DNA of 42,370 bases from Pseudomonadales bacterium (GCA_028281005.1 JANQKS010000055.1:1-42370); one strand, 5' to 3'; shown: positions 15,454-24,018, counted from the stretch's first letter. The notes: a model not told the origin generated them from the sequence alone. Translations and numbers: made by a program.

Positions 15454-16308
15454 CTATTGGCCAAGCCGCTCGATAGCTTGCAACATCCTGGCGTGGATGA
15501 CGTCTTCGCCGTAAAGCTCTGCCATGGTGCCCAGACCGCCGGGGTTGGCGATGTTGACCTCAACCACGTAGCCGCCCCCGGTGTCTATGGACGCGAAACG
15601 GATACCGGCTGCCAGCAGCTGTGCCCTCACTTTGTTCACTAAGCTGAGGTCAGCGTCGTTTAATTGGGTGGGCTGCGCCGTTGCCCCCACGGCAAGGTTG
15701 GTATGCCAATCCGCATCGGAAGGGGTGCGCAGATAGCTGCCGATGATCACATCTGAGCAGACCAAAGTTCGGGTCTCACCCGCGGCGATATCCTCTACAT
15801 AGGCTTGCAACATCCAATATATGGGCGGCTGTGGGGTGATCACGGCGTCAATGTCCTCAGGGCTGGACACTTTGTGCACTTCGCGGCCGAAGCTGCCGGC
15901 CAGGGGTTTCAATACCCAAGTACCGGGCGCTGCTTGCCACGCATCCATTAGCGGCTGCGCTTCGAGCGCGATGTGGGTCGGGGGCGCGTGCGCCAACCAG
16001 GCGCTTTTGCCGTGCAACGCTAAGTACGCTGTGGGGGGGTTAATGCAGACCTCTGCGGGTAGCCGGCACAGCAGCTCCTGGCGATCGGGGAAGGTCTGGC
16101 GCGGTCCCAGCCCAACTGGCCATACCAGTTGATACTCTGCTGCCGGTTTGGTGCCACAGTAAAGCTCACCGTCGCGCCAGAGCAGAGCGTCGTGATGCCA
16201 TTGATCCACAGTCCAACCCGCGCTGGCAAACAACCGCGGCAGGCGCAGATGATTGTCGTTGTGGGGGTGCTGCACCGGAGTGGTGAGCATAGCGACGGCA
16301 TGGGGCAT
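15454..16308 (-). CDS. ATP-grasp ligase, glutathione-synthetase-like
   Basis: A 284-residue ATP-grasp protein related to GshB/RimK. Visible features are W-V-L-K-P-L-A-G-S-F-G-R-E-V (ATP-binding lysine and glycine loop), Q-A-Y-V-E-D-I, then V-I-I-G-S-Y-L-R-T-P-S-D-A-D-W-H-T-N-L-A (GshB-like) and the Mg-binding V-V-E-V-N-I-A-N-P-G-G-L-G-T. Such enzymes join a carboxylate to an amine through an acyl phosphate. True GshB is about 315 residues and has I-N-V-T-S-P-T-G-I at the end, so this is a divergent relative. It heads a three-gene minus-strand group with a ProA-like reductase, which handles acyl phosphates. Confidence 0.75.
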   Translation of the reverse strand: MPHAVAMLTTPVQHPHNDNHLRLPRLFASAGWTVDQWHHDALLWRDGELYCGTKPAAEYQLVWPVGLGPRQTFPDRQELLCRLPAEVCINPPTAYLALHGKSAWLAHAPPTHIALEAQPLMDAWQAAPGTWVLKPLAGSFGREVHKVSSPEDIDAVITPQPPIYWMLQAYVEDIAAGETRTLVCSDVIIGSYLRTPSDADWHTNLAVGATAQPTQLNDADLSLVNKVRAQLLAAGIRFASIDTGGGYVVEVNIANPGGLGTMAELYGEDVIHARMLQAIERLGQ

Positions 16309-16311
16309 CAG

Positions 16312-16348
16312 GGTATTTTAGCCCGCGCCAAGCGCGGGCTAAAATACC
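16312..16348. repeat. Perfect palindrome upstream of nadA
   Basis: Two 17-base arms, 16312-16328 (GGTATTTTAGCCCGCGC) and 16332-16348, are perfectly complementary around a CAA loop. It lies between divergent genes, four bases before the ATP-grasp start and about 80 bases before nadA. There is no trailing T-run on either side, so it is not an ordinary terminator; operator, cruciform or leader hairpin are possible. Confidence 0.8.
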
Positions 16349-16430
16349 TTCGGTGGCCCTGCCGGGTGTTCGCGTTTAGGTATGTTTTTCACTAATATGC
16401 TGACCCCTTTTCCAAAAGCTGGTGAACGCT

Positions 16431-17483
16431 GTGAGTTCAGTGACCCTGCCGGACTTCACCCTAAAAGCTGAACAGGTCCCCCTGTTTGAACCTAATGTGC
16501 TGGATGATGCGGCGCGTGATGCCCTGAAAAGCCGCATCGCTGAGAAACTTGAGGCCCTCGGTGCGGTGCTGATTGCCCATTACTACGTCGATGGTGATGT
16601 GCAGGATTTGGCCGAAGCCACCGGCGGCTTTGTTTCTGATTCCCTGGAAATGGCCCGCTACGGCCACAACCATGATGCTTCCACGCTGATTGTGGCCGGG
16701 GTCCGCTTTATGGGAGAAACCGCCAAGATACTCTCACCGGAGAAGACGGTGTACATGCCCACCCTGCGTGCCGAGTGTTCGCTGGACATCGGCTGCCCGC
16801 CGGATGAGTTTGCCGAATTTACCGCCGCGCACTCGGACCGCACCGTGGTGGTGTATGCCAATACTTCCGCCCGAGTCAAAGCTTTATCCGATTGGGTGGT
16901 GACCAGTAGCTGTGCCCTGGAGATAGTTAGCCATCTGCGGGATAAAGGGGAGAAGATCTTGTGGGCGCCGGATAAACACCTGGGGAAATACATTCAGGAG
17001 CAGACGGGTGCCGACATGTTGTTGTGGAGCGGCGCCTGTGTGGTGCACGAAGAGTTTAAAGCCAAGGCGCTGATCGACTTAAAGAAAGTGTTTCCCGATG
17101 CAGCGGTGCTCGTACACCCCGAATCCCCCGCGTCGGTCATAGCAATGGCGGATGCCGTGGGTTCGACCAGTGCCATTATTCGCGCTGCTGCGGAGTTGCC
17201 CCATGACACATTTATAGTGGCAACCGACCGCGGCATCTTCCACAAGCTGCGCCAGCTAAATCCGAAAAAACGCTTCATCGAAGCGCCCACCGCGGGAGAA
17301 GGAGCGGAATGCCGCAGCTGCGCGCACTGTCCGTGGATGGCGATGAATGAGTTGCAAACGCTGGATCGCTTGCTCAGTGATGAGGCGTATCGTGCAGGTT
17401 GCGAGATTTTTGTCGACCCTGCCATTGGCGAACGTGCCAAGCTGCCGCTAGACCGTATGCTGCAGTTTCAACAGACGCACTAG
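16431..17483 (+). CDS. nadA: Quinolinate synthase NadA
   Basis: Quinolinate synthase, which condenses iminoaspartate with dihydroxyacetone phosphate in de novo NAD synthesis using a [4Fe-4S] cluster. Landmarks are [39 protein letters not shown] and the C-terminal [10 protein letters not shown]. The cysteines at A-E-C, S-S-C and the C-terminal cluster supply the three Fe-S ligands. GTG 16431 is preferred because GGTGA sits five bases upstream; GTG 16422 is possible. A TAATAT -10-like element lies at 16394-16399. No nadB or nadC is in the window. Confidence 0.95.
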   Translation: MSSVTLPDFTLKAEQVPLFEPNVLDDAARDALKSRIAEKLEALGAVLIAHYYVDGDVQDLAEATGGFVSDSLEMARYGHNHDASTLIVAGVRFMGETAKILSPEKTVYMPTLRAECSLDIGCPPDEFAEFTAAHSDRTVVVYANTSARVKALSDWVVTSSCALEIVSHLRDKGEKILWAPDKHLGKYIQEQTGADMLLWSGACVVHEEFKAKALIDLKKVFPDAAVLVHPESPASVIAMADAVGSTSAIIRAAAELPHDTFIVATDRGIFHKLRQLNPKKRFIEAPTAGEGAECRSCAHCPWMAMNELQTLDRLLSDEAYRAGCEIFVDPAIGERAKLPLDRMLQFQQTH

Positions 17484-17741
17484 CCAATTCCGCGCGGCGG
17501 CACGGCCGTTCGGTTTGAAATCTCCAAACCGTCGCTGTCACATCACTTCAATCTTTTGAAACAAGCTGATTTGGTGCGCACCCATCGGCAAGGGCAACAC
17601 ATCTATTACACGTTAAATACATCGGTGCTTGAGGACACCGCTCGGTTTGTGCTCGACTTGTTTGCAGTCCAGTCGAACGGAGCGCAAGCACATGCGCCAG
17701 CAGAAGAGAAATCAGGGACGCAAGCAGGAGACCCATCATGA
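17484..17741 (+). pseudogene. 5'-truncated ArsR/SdpR-like regulator
   Basis: Directly after the nadA stop, the same frame is open without any start codon and encodes the C-terminal two thirds of an ArsR-family repressor: F-E-I-S-K-P-S-L-S-H-H-F-N-L-L-K-Q-A is the recognition helix and Q-G-Q-H-I-Y-Y-T-L-N-T the wing, followed by F-V-L-D-L-F. The helix-1/2 region is missing. The best match in pattern is SdpR, the autorepressor encoded beside the SdpI immunity/signal protein, and the next gene is SdpI-like with a 4-base ATGA overlap. An initiation at TTG 17556 would lack most of the DNA-binding domain. I regard it as decayed. Confidence 0.65.
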
Positions 17742-18269
17742 AACGAAGTATGGATGTGCTCGCGGTAGCGCTGATCTGTCTGGGGTTTGTCGTCAGCGGG
17801 CTGTTTTATGCGGATCTACCGGATTCGATGCCGACACATTTTGGTGTCAATGGCCAAGCGGACGGCTTTACGCCGCTACCTTGGAGTGCGTTGATGCTGC
17901 CGTTGGGCGCGCTGCTACTTTTACTGCTGTTGCGTGGGTTGCCTGCCATATCTCCGAAAGGGTTTTGTATGGACCGCTTCTTGGGGGCTTATCAGATGGT
18001 CGTGTTGGGGGCTGTTGCCTTTATGATTGCCCTCCATGTTGGCTTAATCTGGCGCCTCAGCCAGGGCCATACCACCCTCGGCGGCTGGGTTCCTATTTTG
18101 GTCGGCTTGTTATTTGCCTTTATCGGCAACTACCTCAATAAGACCGAAGACCGAACCCAACTTTTTCCTCGGCATCCGCACGCCGTGGACCCTGGCAGAT
18201 CCCGAAGTGTGGGTGCGCCCTCATCGAGTAGGTGGCTGGGCGGTTTATGTGTTTGGGTTTGAGCACTAG
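17738..18269 (+). pseudogene. SdpI/DUF1648 membrane protein, frameshifted
   Basis: ATG 17738 starts a protein with a DUF1648 N-terminus (two helices around L-P-D-S-M-P-T-H-F-G-V-N-G-Q-A-D-G-F) and two further helices ending in the SdpI motif F-I-G-N-Y-L-N-K. The frame then shifts: as it stands the product ends at 18262 with an unrelated tail. Skipping one copy of a 7-bp duplication (18142-18155) restores E-P-N-F-F-L-G-I-R-T-P-W-T-L and P-E-V-W, the SdpI signature, to a TAG at 18267-18269. Even restored, it would be about 174 residues, shorter than SdpI (about 207), with the last helix missing. SdpI gives immunity to the SdpC toxin in Bacillus; related proteins are widespread. Confidence 0.75.
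18142..18155 (+). repeat. 7-bp tandem duplication causing frameshift
   Basis: Two adjacent copies of GACCGAA (18142-18148 and 18149-18155). Deleting one copy restores the SdpI reading frame exactly. Confidence 0.85.
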
Positions 18270-18273
18270 TGGT
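18256..18273. repeat. 18-bp intergenic repeat, copy 2
   Basis: GGTTTGAGCACTAGTGGT, identical to 13674-13691. It covers the point where the SdpI-like gene breaks off and supplies its stop codons in both frames. Confidence 0.7.
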
Positions 18274-18280
18274 TGGAGCA

Positions 18281-19771
18281 TCAGCTTTGTTGTTGGATAC
18301 GGATCGCGGTACGCATGTCCTGTATCCGTTGGCCGAGTTTGGCCTGCAGCTGTGGGTTGGTGCGCCGCACCAAGCGCTGCGCATATTCCAAGTGTTGAAT
18401 AGAACGGTGATAAGCGCCGTGGAGATAGAAGAAGTCTGCCCGCGCTAAGTGCACGCCGGTGATGTTGCCGGCCAATCCTGCGGTTTCCGCCAGTTCGTAC
18501 CAGACATCCACGTCGTTGGGATACACCTTGGAGAGGCGCAGCAACACGGCCTCAGCCTGCTCATGTTCGCCGTCACCGTTAAGTGCTTTGGCGTATAACA
18601 TCGACAGTGGCGGATTATCCGGGTTGAGCGTCAGCTGCTGCTCCAGCAGGCGGCGTGCAAGCTGGGTTTGCTCTGCCGCAATCAACAGCTCGGCGTAAGC
18701 CGCGTTGTAGAGGATGCTCTGAGGGTTGAGATTAACCAGCGTCTCGACGCGCTGTAGCGCTTCTTCATGTTCACCGTTTTGGCTTAAGGACAGTGCCAAG
18801 CCGTAATTGGCCGCCAAGGCATTAGGATTATCGCTCAAACGCTGGCGGTAGGTGGCAATACCATGGTGGTGGTTATTGCGGAAATGCACTTCGGCGCGCA
18901 CCCGCATCAATTGATAGTCTAGCGAAGGTTCGTACTCCCGCGCGGGGTAGTTCATGGCCTGATTGCGCGCATCCGCAATGCGGGTCTCGGACAACGGGTG
19001 GGTCAGCAAAAACTCCGGCGGTTTGCGGGTGAATCGGTAAGTGCGCTGCATGCGTTCAAACATACGGGAGGTGGCGGTGGGATCCATCCCCGCGCGCACC
19101 ATGGTGTTCATGCCAATGCGGTCTGCCTCTTGTTCCCGATCCCGGCTGAAGCGCAACTGTTGGGCTTGGGAAGCGGCCTGCACGGTGCTGATGGCAGCCA
19201 AAGCCGCATCACCACCGCCCGCAGCACCTAATAACAAAGCTGCAATCATGCTGGCCACGGTAGGCAGCGTCTGTCTGCGCTGCTCTTCTACACCGCGCGC
19301 AAAATGGCGCTGGCTCAAGTGCGCCAGTTCGTGCGCCACCACGGAGGAATACTCGTGCACATCTTCCGCGGCAATGATCAGGCCGAGATTGATACCCACA
19401 ACGCCACCGGGCGCGGCAAAAGCGTTGATTTGTGGGTTGTCGATCACCACCACACCCAATATGGCTTCGCGCAAGTTCGAGTGCTGTGCTAAGTCGAGTA
19501 ATTGGTTGGTGACGTAGTATTTGATCAGCGGGTCGTCGACCGTCGGTAAACTGGCGTTGATTTGCTTAAGAAAGCTCTGGCCAATCTGCCGTTCTAGCTG
19601 GGGTGAGATCAGCGCCGAAGAGGCATCTCCCAGGCTTGGCAGCTCGGTCGGGTCAGCCCAACTGGGCGCAGCTTTGCCGCAGAGACAAGCGCTGACGAGC
19701 AGCAGGCTGAGTTTAAGGCGCAGGCTGCTGCGGGTTCGAGTGGCAATTTGGCCTGTGCTCAGTGCCTTCAT
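18281..19771 (-). CDS. bepA: BepA, periplasmic M48 metalloprotease/chaperone with TPRs
   Basis: A 496-residue BepA (YfgC). It has a signal peptide (S-L-R-L-K-L-S-L-L-L-V-S-A-C-L), the M48 zinc motif H147-E-L-A-H151, the downstream E-Q-E-A-D segment near 213-217 that carries the third ligand, the T-H-P-L-S-E-T-R loop that includes the regulatory histidine of BepA, and a C-terminal TPR region from about 300. In E. coli BepA acts in the periplasm on outer-membrane biogenesis: it helps LptD mature and degrades stalled beta-barrel proteins at BAM. The position near perM, dapA and bamC matches gammaproteobacterial gene order. Confidence 0.92.
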   Translation of the reverse strand: MKALSTGQIATRTRSSLRLKLSLLLVSACLCGKAAPSWADPTELPSLGDASSALISPQLERQIGQSFLKQINASLPTVDDPLIKYYVTNQLLDLAQHSNLREAILGVVVIDNPQINAFAAPGGVVGINLGLIIAAEDVHEYSSVVAHELAHLSQRHFARGVEEQRRQTLPTVASMIAALLLGAAGGGDAALAAISTVQAASQAQQLRFSRDREQEADRIGMNTMVRAGMDPTATSRMFERMQRTYRFTRKPPEFLLTHPLSETRIADARNQAMNYPAREYEPSLDYQLMRVRAEVHFRNNHHHGIATYRQRLSDNPNALAANYGLALSLSQNGEHEEALQRVETLVNLNPQSILYNAAYAELLIAAEQTQLARRLLEQQLTLNPDNPPLSMLYAKALNGDGEHEQAEAVLLRLSKVYPNDVDVWYELAETAGLAGNITGVHLARADFFYLHGAYHRSIQHLEYAQRLVRRTNPQLQAKLGQRIQDMRTAIRIQQQS

Positions 19772-19845
19772 ACGCTTTGATCATACGCTAATTTGGGAGG
19801 TGCGCGGGCTGTGTCATACTTGCATGTACTGTTGTTGGATGCGCT

Positions 19846-20079
19846 ATGAGCGAAGAAGTTCGAATTCTAGATGTGACCGGCCTGAACTGCCCAATGCCGT
19901 TGTTAAAAGCCAAAAAAGCCCTCAATGAGATGGATGGTTTGCAAGTGCTTAGGGTGTTGGCGACGGACCCTGGCTCGGTGCGAGATTTTGACGTGTTTAC
20001 ACGTCAAAGCGGCAATACTCTGCTGGAGTCCGGCGAGGATGACGGCACTTTTTATTACGTGATCCAGAAAAAAGCGTGA
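19846..20079 (+). CDS. tusA: TusA-family sulfur carrier
   Basis: A 77-residue TusA/SirA-like protein. The active-site motif is G-L-N-C15-P-M-P-L-L-K (CPxP), near the N-terminus as usual, followed by G-L-Q-V-L-R-V-L-A-T-D-P-G-S, which is typical. These proteins accept persulfide sulfur from cysteine desulfurase and pass it on for tRNA thiolation or other sulfur transfer. It is divergent from bepA and its TGA overlaps the GTG start of the permease gene, which points to translational coupling. TusA-permease pairs beside bepA are common in gammaproteobacteria. Confidence 0.9.
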   Translation: MSEEVRILDVTGLNCPMPLLKAKKALNEMDGLQVLRVLATDPGSVRDFDVFTRQSGNTLLESGEDDGTFYYVIQKKA

Positions 20080-21164
20080 AGTTTTTAGAAGTTATCAGCG
20101 CCTGGATTAACCAGTACTTCTCCAACGAAGAAGCGATCTATCTGATTGCTTTGCTGATTGTCCTGGTGCTGGCGCTGGCCACGGTCGGTGGCTTTCTTGC
20201 CCCAGTGCTCACCGGCCTGGTGTTTGCTTTTCTGTTACAAGGCCTGGTGAAGTGGATGGAACGCCTGAAGGTCCCGCGTATGGCCGGCGTCTACTTGAGT
20301 TTTCTGTTGTTTATCGGCGCCATTTTGGCCTTTCTGCTCATTATGGTGCCGCTGTTGTTGCAGCAGTTGCAGGGTTTGATTGCGTTGATCCCCACCGCCA
20401 TCGACTTGCTGCGGGATTGGGTGGCGCGCTTGGCAGAGCGTTTTCCTGAGTACGTCACGCAAGAACAGATCTCCAGCGTTATCGATCAAGGCGCCAGGGA
20501 AGTGGGGAACTTAGGTGCTAGCGTGTTGGAAACCGCGTTTGCTCAGGTCACTTCGCTGTTGGGTTTGCTGATTTTTCTGGTGCTGGTGCCCATATCTACC
20601 TTCTTCTTCCTAAAGGACAAAGACGCCTTGCTGGAATGGGTTGGCTCGCTGTTGCCGCAGAATCGACCCCTATTGTCCGCGGTAGGTGCAGAGATGAACG
20701 ACCAGCTGGGCAATTACGTACGCGGCAAGTCCATTGAAATTCTCATCGTCGGCGCCGCCACTTTCGTGAGCTTCACTCTGCTCGGCTTAAACTACGCGGT
20801 GTTGCTAGGCGTGGCGGTGGGATTGTCGGTGCTGATTCCCTACGTGGGCGCGGCTGTCGTTACGCTCCCCGTGTTTGTGGTGGCAATCATCCAATTTGGC
20901 TGGACCTGGGATTTGGCACTGGTGATGATCGTCTATGGGATCATTCAATTCCTCGACGGCAATGTACTGGTGCCGCTGTTGTTCTCAGAGGTAGTGGATC
21001 TGCATCCGATCACCATTATCGTGGCGGTTCTGGCCTTCGGCGGATTATGGGGGGTGTGGGGCGTATTTTTTGCCATCCCCCTGGCCACCTTGATTAAAGC
21101 CATCTACAAAGCTTGGCCACGGCACATTGAGGACGCTACCCCGGAAGATGCGCTGACCGAGTAG
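20076..21164 (+). CDS. perM: AI-2E family permease (PerM/TqsA-like)
   Basis: A 362-residue inner-membrane protein with about eight transmembrane helices arranged in the AI-2E family pattern: two helices, a long amphipathic loop (about residues 105-150), and a C-terminal hydrophobic block including V-L-V-P-I-S-T-F-F-F-L-K-D and F-L-D-G-N-V-L-V-P-L-L-F. E. coli PerM occupies the same neighbourhood next to bepA. TqsA exports autoinducer 2; other members move ions, and the substrate here is not readable. The GTG start overlaps the tusA stop. The symbol rests on synteny and is less certain than the family. Confidence 0.85.
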   Translation: MKFLEVISAWINQYFSNEEAIYLIALLIVLVLALATVGGFLAPVLTGLVFAFLLQGLVKWMERLKVPRMAGVYLSFLLFIGAILAFLLIMVPLLLQQLQGLIALIPTAIDLLRDWVARLAERFPEYVTQEQISSVIDQGAREVGNLGASVLETAFAQVTSLLGLLIFLVLVPISTFFFLKDKDALLEWVGSLLPQNRPLLSAVGAEMNDQLGNYVRGKSIEILIVGAATFVSFTLLGLNYAVLLGVAVGLSVLIPYVGAAVVTLPVFVVAIIQFGWTWDLALVMIVYGIIQFLDGNVLVPLLFSEVVDLHPITIIVAVLAFGGLWGVWGVFFAIPLATLIKAIYKAWPRHIEDATPEDALTE

Positions 21165-21248
21165 CGCGGCGCGCCTAGCTGCCCTTGTTCCCACTGCCAT
21201 GGCTGCGTAACATCTGCGCCTTTCTTAACGTATACAAAGGCAGGCGCC

Positions 21249-22124
21249 ATGTTACAGGGCAGCATCGTTGCTCTCATCACGCCGATGGCTGCCAACGGCG
21301 ACGTCGAATGGGCAGCCCTGGAAAGCTTGATTGAGTGGCATATCGAATCCGGCACCCACGGCATTGTGCCCATGGGTACCACGGGTGAGTCCGCAACGCT
21401 GGACACCGATGAACACCTGCAGGTCATCAAACGCACCATCGATGTGGTGAACGGACGCGTGCCGGTGATTGCCGGCACGGGCAGCAACTCCACGGCGGAA
21501 GCGATCCACCAGACCCAAGAAGCTCAAACCGCCGGCGCGGATGCGTGTTTGTTGGTGACGCCTTATTACAACAAACCGACCCAAGCTGGCTTAATTGCCC
21601 ACTATGAGGCTATCGCCGCGGCGTCTGACGTGCCGCTGGTGCTGTACAATGTGCCGCCGCGCACCGCTACCGATATGCTGGCTGAGACCGTGGCAACGCT
21701 GGCGGCAAACCCAAAAATTATCGGCATCAAAGAAGCTTGCGGTGATGCCACCCGGGTGGGTGAGATACGCAAGCTGGTGGCAGATGACTTTATTATTCTA
21801 TCCGGCGAAGACGCCCAAACCTTGGAGATGCTTGACCTAGGCGCGGTCGGCGCTATCTCGGTAACGGCGAACGTATGCCCACGGGAGATGTCTCAGTTTT
21901 TAAGCTTGTATCTCAGCGGTGACCACCAAGCCGCAGCCGACATGGACGCCACACTACAGCCGATACATGAAATCCTCTTTGTTGAACCCAACCCCACGCC
22001 AAGTAAGTGGGCGTTACACGCCATGGGCAAGATTGGGCCGGGTATACGTTTACCGTTGCTGCCGCTAACCGCAGCCCATCATGACGAGGTGAGCGCGCGT
22101 TTACGAGCGATTGGAGCGCTTTGA
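21249..22124 (+). CDS. dapA: 4-hydroxy-tetrahydrodipicolinate synthase
   Basis: DapA, 291 residues, condenses pyruvate with aspartate semialdehyde as the first step of lysine and diaminopimelate synthesis. Active-site residues are all present: G-T-T-G-E at 43-47, Y133 in Y-N-V-P-P-R-T with R138, and the Schiff-base lysine K161 in G-I-K-E-A. The cytosolic homotetramer is usually feedback-inhibited by lysine. An 84-base gap separates it from the permease, so it may have its own promoter. The stop overlaps the bamC start by one base (TGATG), the conserved dapA-bamC coupling of gammaproteobacteria. Confidence 0.96.
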   Translation: MLQGSIVALITPMAANGDVEWAALESLIEWHIESGTHGIVPMGTTGESATLDTDEHLQVIKRTIDVVNGRVPVIAGTGSNSTAEAIHQTQEAQTAGADACLLVTPYYNKPTQAGLIAHYEAIAAASDVPLVLYNVPPRTATDMLAETVATLAANPKIIGIKEACGDATRVGEIRKLVADDFIILSGEDAQTLEMLDLGAVGAISVTANVCPREMSQFLSLYLSGDHQAAADMDATLQPIHEILFVEPNPTPSKWALHAMGKIGPGIRLPLLPLTAAHHDEVSARLRAIGAL

Positions 22125-23242
22125 TGATCAGGATATTCTTACTCAGCCTCACGGTTCTGTTAAGCGCATGCGGTTGGTTTAGCCGCGGTGACGACGGTTT
22201 GTTTTTAAACCCCAAAGACGACTACCTCAGTTCGGTACAACACAATGAATTAGTGGTGCCGGAAGACATGCGGGATCTCGCCAATACTGACCCGTTCCCG
22301 ATTCCCGTCACACCGGCACCAACCAATCCGACCTTTTATCCAAACCGTCCACCGCTGCCGGACGCCATCTATGCCAACGACAACCGCGACGAAGTGCGTA
22401 TACAACGGCTCGGGGAGCGGCGTTGGTTGGTCATCCCGGAACCGCCCACCACGGCCTGGCCCAAGCTCAAACAGTTTTTGGCGGAAAACGCAGTGCCGCT
22501 AACCTTTGAAGCGCCTGAAGTAGGCCGCCTCAACACCGGCTGGCTGCAGATCGAAGACACCGCTTATCGCGATGTCATCCGCACGCTGTTGAAAGACGCC
22601 AAGGCGTCAGACCCATTGTTGCTAGGTCAAGACCGCTTCCTGATCAAGGTAGAGCAGGGTTTGCGGGAACTGACCACGGAAATTCACGTGCGCCATGAAA
22701 ATGACAGTGTGTCTCTTCCCGTACGCGATGAAGTGGCGGTGATTGAAGGCTTAAGTTCACACATCGGTGCAGCGGAAGACGATCTGCTGAATGAAATTGG
22801 CGCCTACATCGCCGCCAAAGTATCTGAGCAGACCGTCTCCAAAGTGGCGTTACAGATCGGCAGCACCCGTAAAACCCAGCTGGGCCGCAACACCAACGGT
22901 TACCCTGTGTTGCACTTGTATCTGGATTACGAACGCGCCTGGGCAACCCTGGGTCAAGCGCTGGACAATGCAGAGGTGGAAATCCTCAACCTCGACCGTG
23001 AAGCCGGCTTGTTTGACGTAAACATCCCCGCCAGCGTGTTTACCGGTGAAGAGGAGCGTCGCGGTTTCTTTTGCCGGGTGACCTTCTCTTGCGACAATGA
23101 CGAAGCCATGGACGTGCAAATTAAGATGCAGGGTGAAAGTCAGGACTTTGTCATCAGTGTGCTGGATGCTGACGGTACCAAGCCGCTGAACCCGGATGTG
23201 GCGCAACAAATTTTGGTGCTGATTAGGGAATTTGCCGCCTAA
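22124..23242 (+). CDS. bamC: BamC, lipoprotein of the outer-membrane assembly complex
   Basis: A 372-residue lipoprotein. The lipobox L-S-A-C places the lipidated cysteine at C16. A flexible N-terminal segment with D-D-Y-L follows, as in E. coli BamC where it lies on BamD, then two helix-grip domains (about 90-205 and 215-370), including the R-R-W-L-V-I near residue 104. It assists folding and insertion of beta-barrel proteins together with BamA, B, D and E. A TTG one codon earlier is possible, but ATG 22124 overlaps the dapA stop and is preferred. The downstream hydrolase begins on the last base of its stop (TAATG). Confidence 0.92.
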   Translation: MIRIFLLSLTVLLSACGWFSRGDDGLFLNPKDDYLSSVQHNELVVPEDMRDLANTDPFPIPVTPAPTNPTFYPNRPPLPDAIYANDNRDEVRIQRLGERRWLVIPEPPTTAWPKLKQFLAENAVPLTFEAPEVGRLNTGWLQIEDTAYRDVIRTLLKDAKASDPLLLGQDRFLIKVEQGLRELTTEIHVRHENDSVSLPVRDEVAVIEGLSSHIGAAEDDLLNEIGAYIAAKVSEQTVSKVALQIGSTRKTQLGRNTNGYPVLHLYLDYERAWATLGQALDNAEVEILNLDREAGLFDVNIPASVFTGEEERRGFFCRVTFSCDNDEAMDVQIKMQGESQDFVISVLDADGTKPLNPDVAQQILVLIREFAA

Positions 23243-24018
23243 TGGGGTTTGCCTCGTTAGGCAGCGGCTCCAAAGGCAATGGCACAGTTGTCTCTTTAGC
23301 AGACCGCATCTTTCTGATCGACTGCGGCTTTACGATTCGCCAAACCGAACAACGGCTGGCGCGCTTAGGCTTAAGCGGCGGGGATGTGGACGCCATCTTA
23401 GTCAGCCACGAACACGCCGATCACATATCCGGCGTTTCAGGTTTAGCGCATAAATACGGCATTCCCGTTTACGCCTCTCACGGCACGCTGAAATACGATC
23501 TCAAAGGTGCGGTCTGCCATGCGTTTGACGGCGACAGCCCGTTTGAGCTGCATGGTGTGCAGGTGAATCCGGTATGTGTGCCGCACGATGCCCGAGAACC
23601 GACCCAGTTTGTCCTCAGCGACGGCGTGGAGCATGTCGGCGTCTTGTCGGATCTGGGTTGCGTGACCAGCCACGTGGTGGCGCAATATCAACACTTAACC
23701 CACGTGTTGGTGGAAGCCAACCACGATCGCGACATGCTCATCCGCGGCAGTTATCCGCCGCGCTTGAAGCGTCGGGTCGGCGCGGACTATGGGCATCTGT
23801 CGAACGAACAAGCCTACGACTTGATTGGGCACATAGCGCACCCGGAGCTGCAGGTAGTGGTGGGCCACGTGAGTGAGCAAAACAATAACCGTGAGCTGCT
23901 TGCCGATGGGATGGCGCCGCTGCAGGCGAAGGTGGCAGAGCTGCAGATTGCCACCCAAGCCGGTGGCTTCGGCTGGGTTGGCCAGCAGCCGATCAGCCGC
24001 CAGATATCCTTTGCTTAA
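23242..24018 (+). CDS. Metallo-beta-lactamase-fold hydrolase, YycJ/WalJ-like
   Basis: A 258-residue MBL-fold enzyme. The signature S-H-E-H-A-D-H (about residues 54-60) gives the two-metal site, with later ligands in L-S-D-L-G and V-G-H-V-S and an L-V-E-A-N-H-D segment typical of the YycJ group. The N-terminal F-A-S-L-G-S-G-S-K-G-N-G-T is the family hallmark. YycJ-like proteins are proposed phosphodiesterases or exonucleases linked to DNA replication and cell wall control; the role in gammaproteobacteria, where the gene follows bamC, is not settled. Coupled to bamC through TAATG. Confidence 0.88.
   Translation: MGFASLGSGSKGNGTVVSLADRIFLIDCGFTIRQTEQRLARLGLSGGDVDAILVSHEHADHISGVSGLAHKYGIPVYASHGTLKYDLKGAVCHAFDGDSPFELHGVQVNPVCVPHDAREPTQFVLSDGVEHVGVLSDLGCVTSHVVAQYQHLTHVLVEANHDRDMLIRGSYPPRLKRRVGADYGHLSNEQAYDLIGHIAHPELQVVVGHVSEQNNNRELLADGMAPLQAKVAELQIATQAGGFGWVGQQPISRQISFA

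Noticed and set aside
15454-16308. Housekeeping glutathione synthetase gshB
   Set aside because: Shorter than GshB, with different C-terminal metal-site sequence and no gshA; kept as ATP-grasp relative.
16312-16348. Rho-independent terminator
   Set aside because: No T-run follows on either strand and it lies upstream of both divergent genes.
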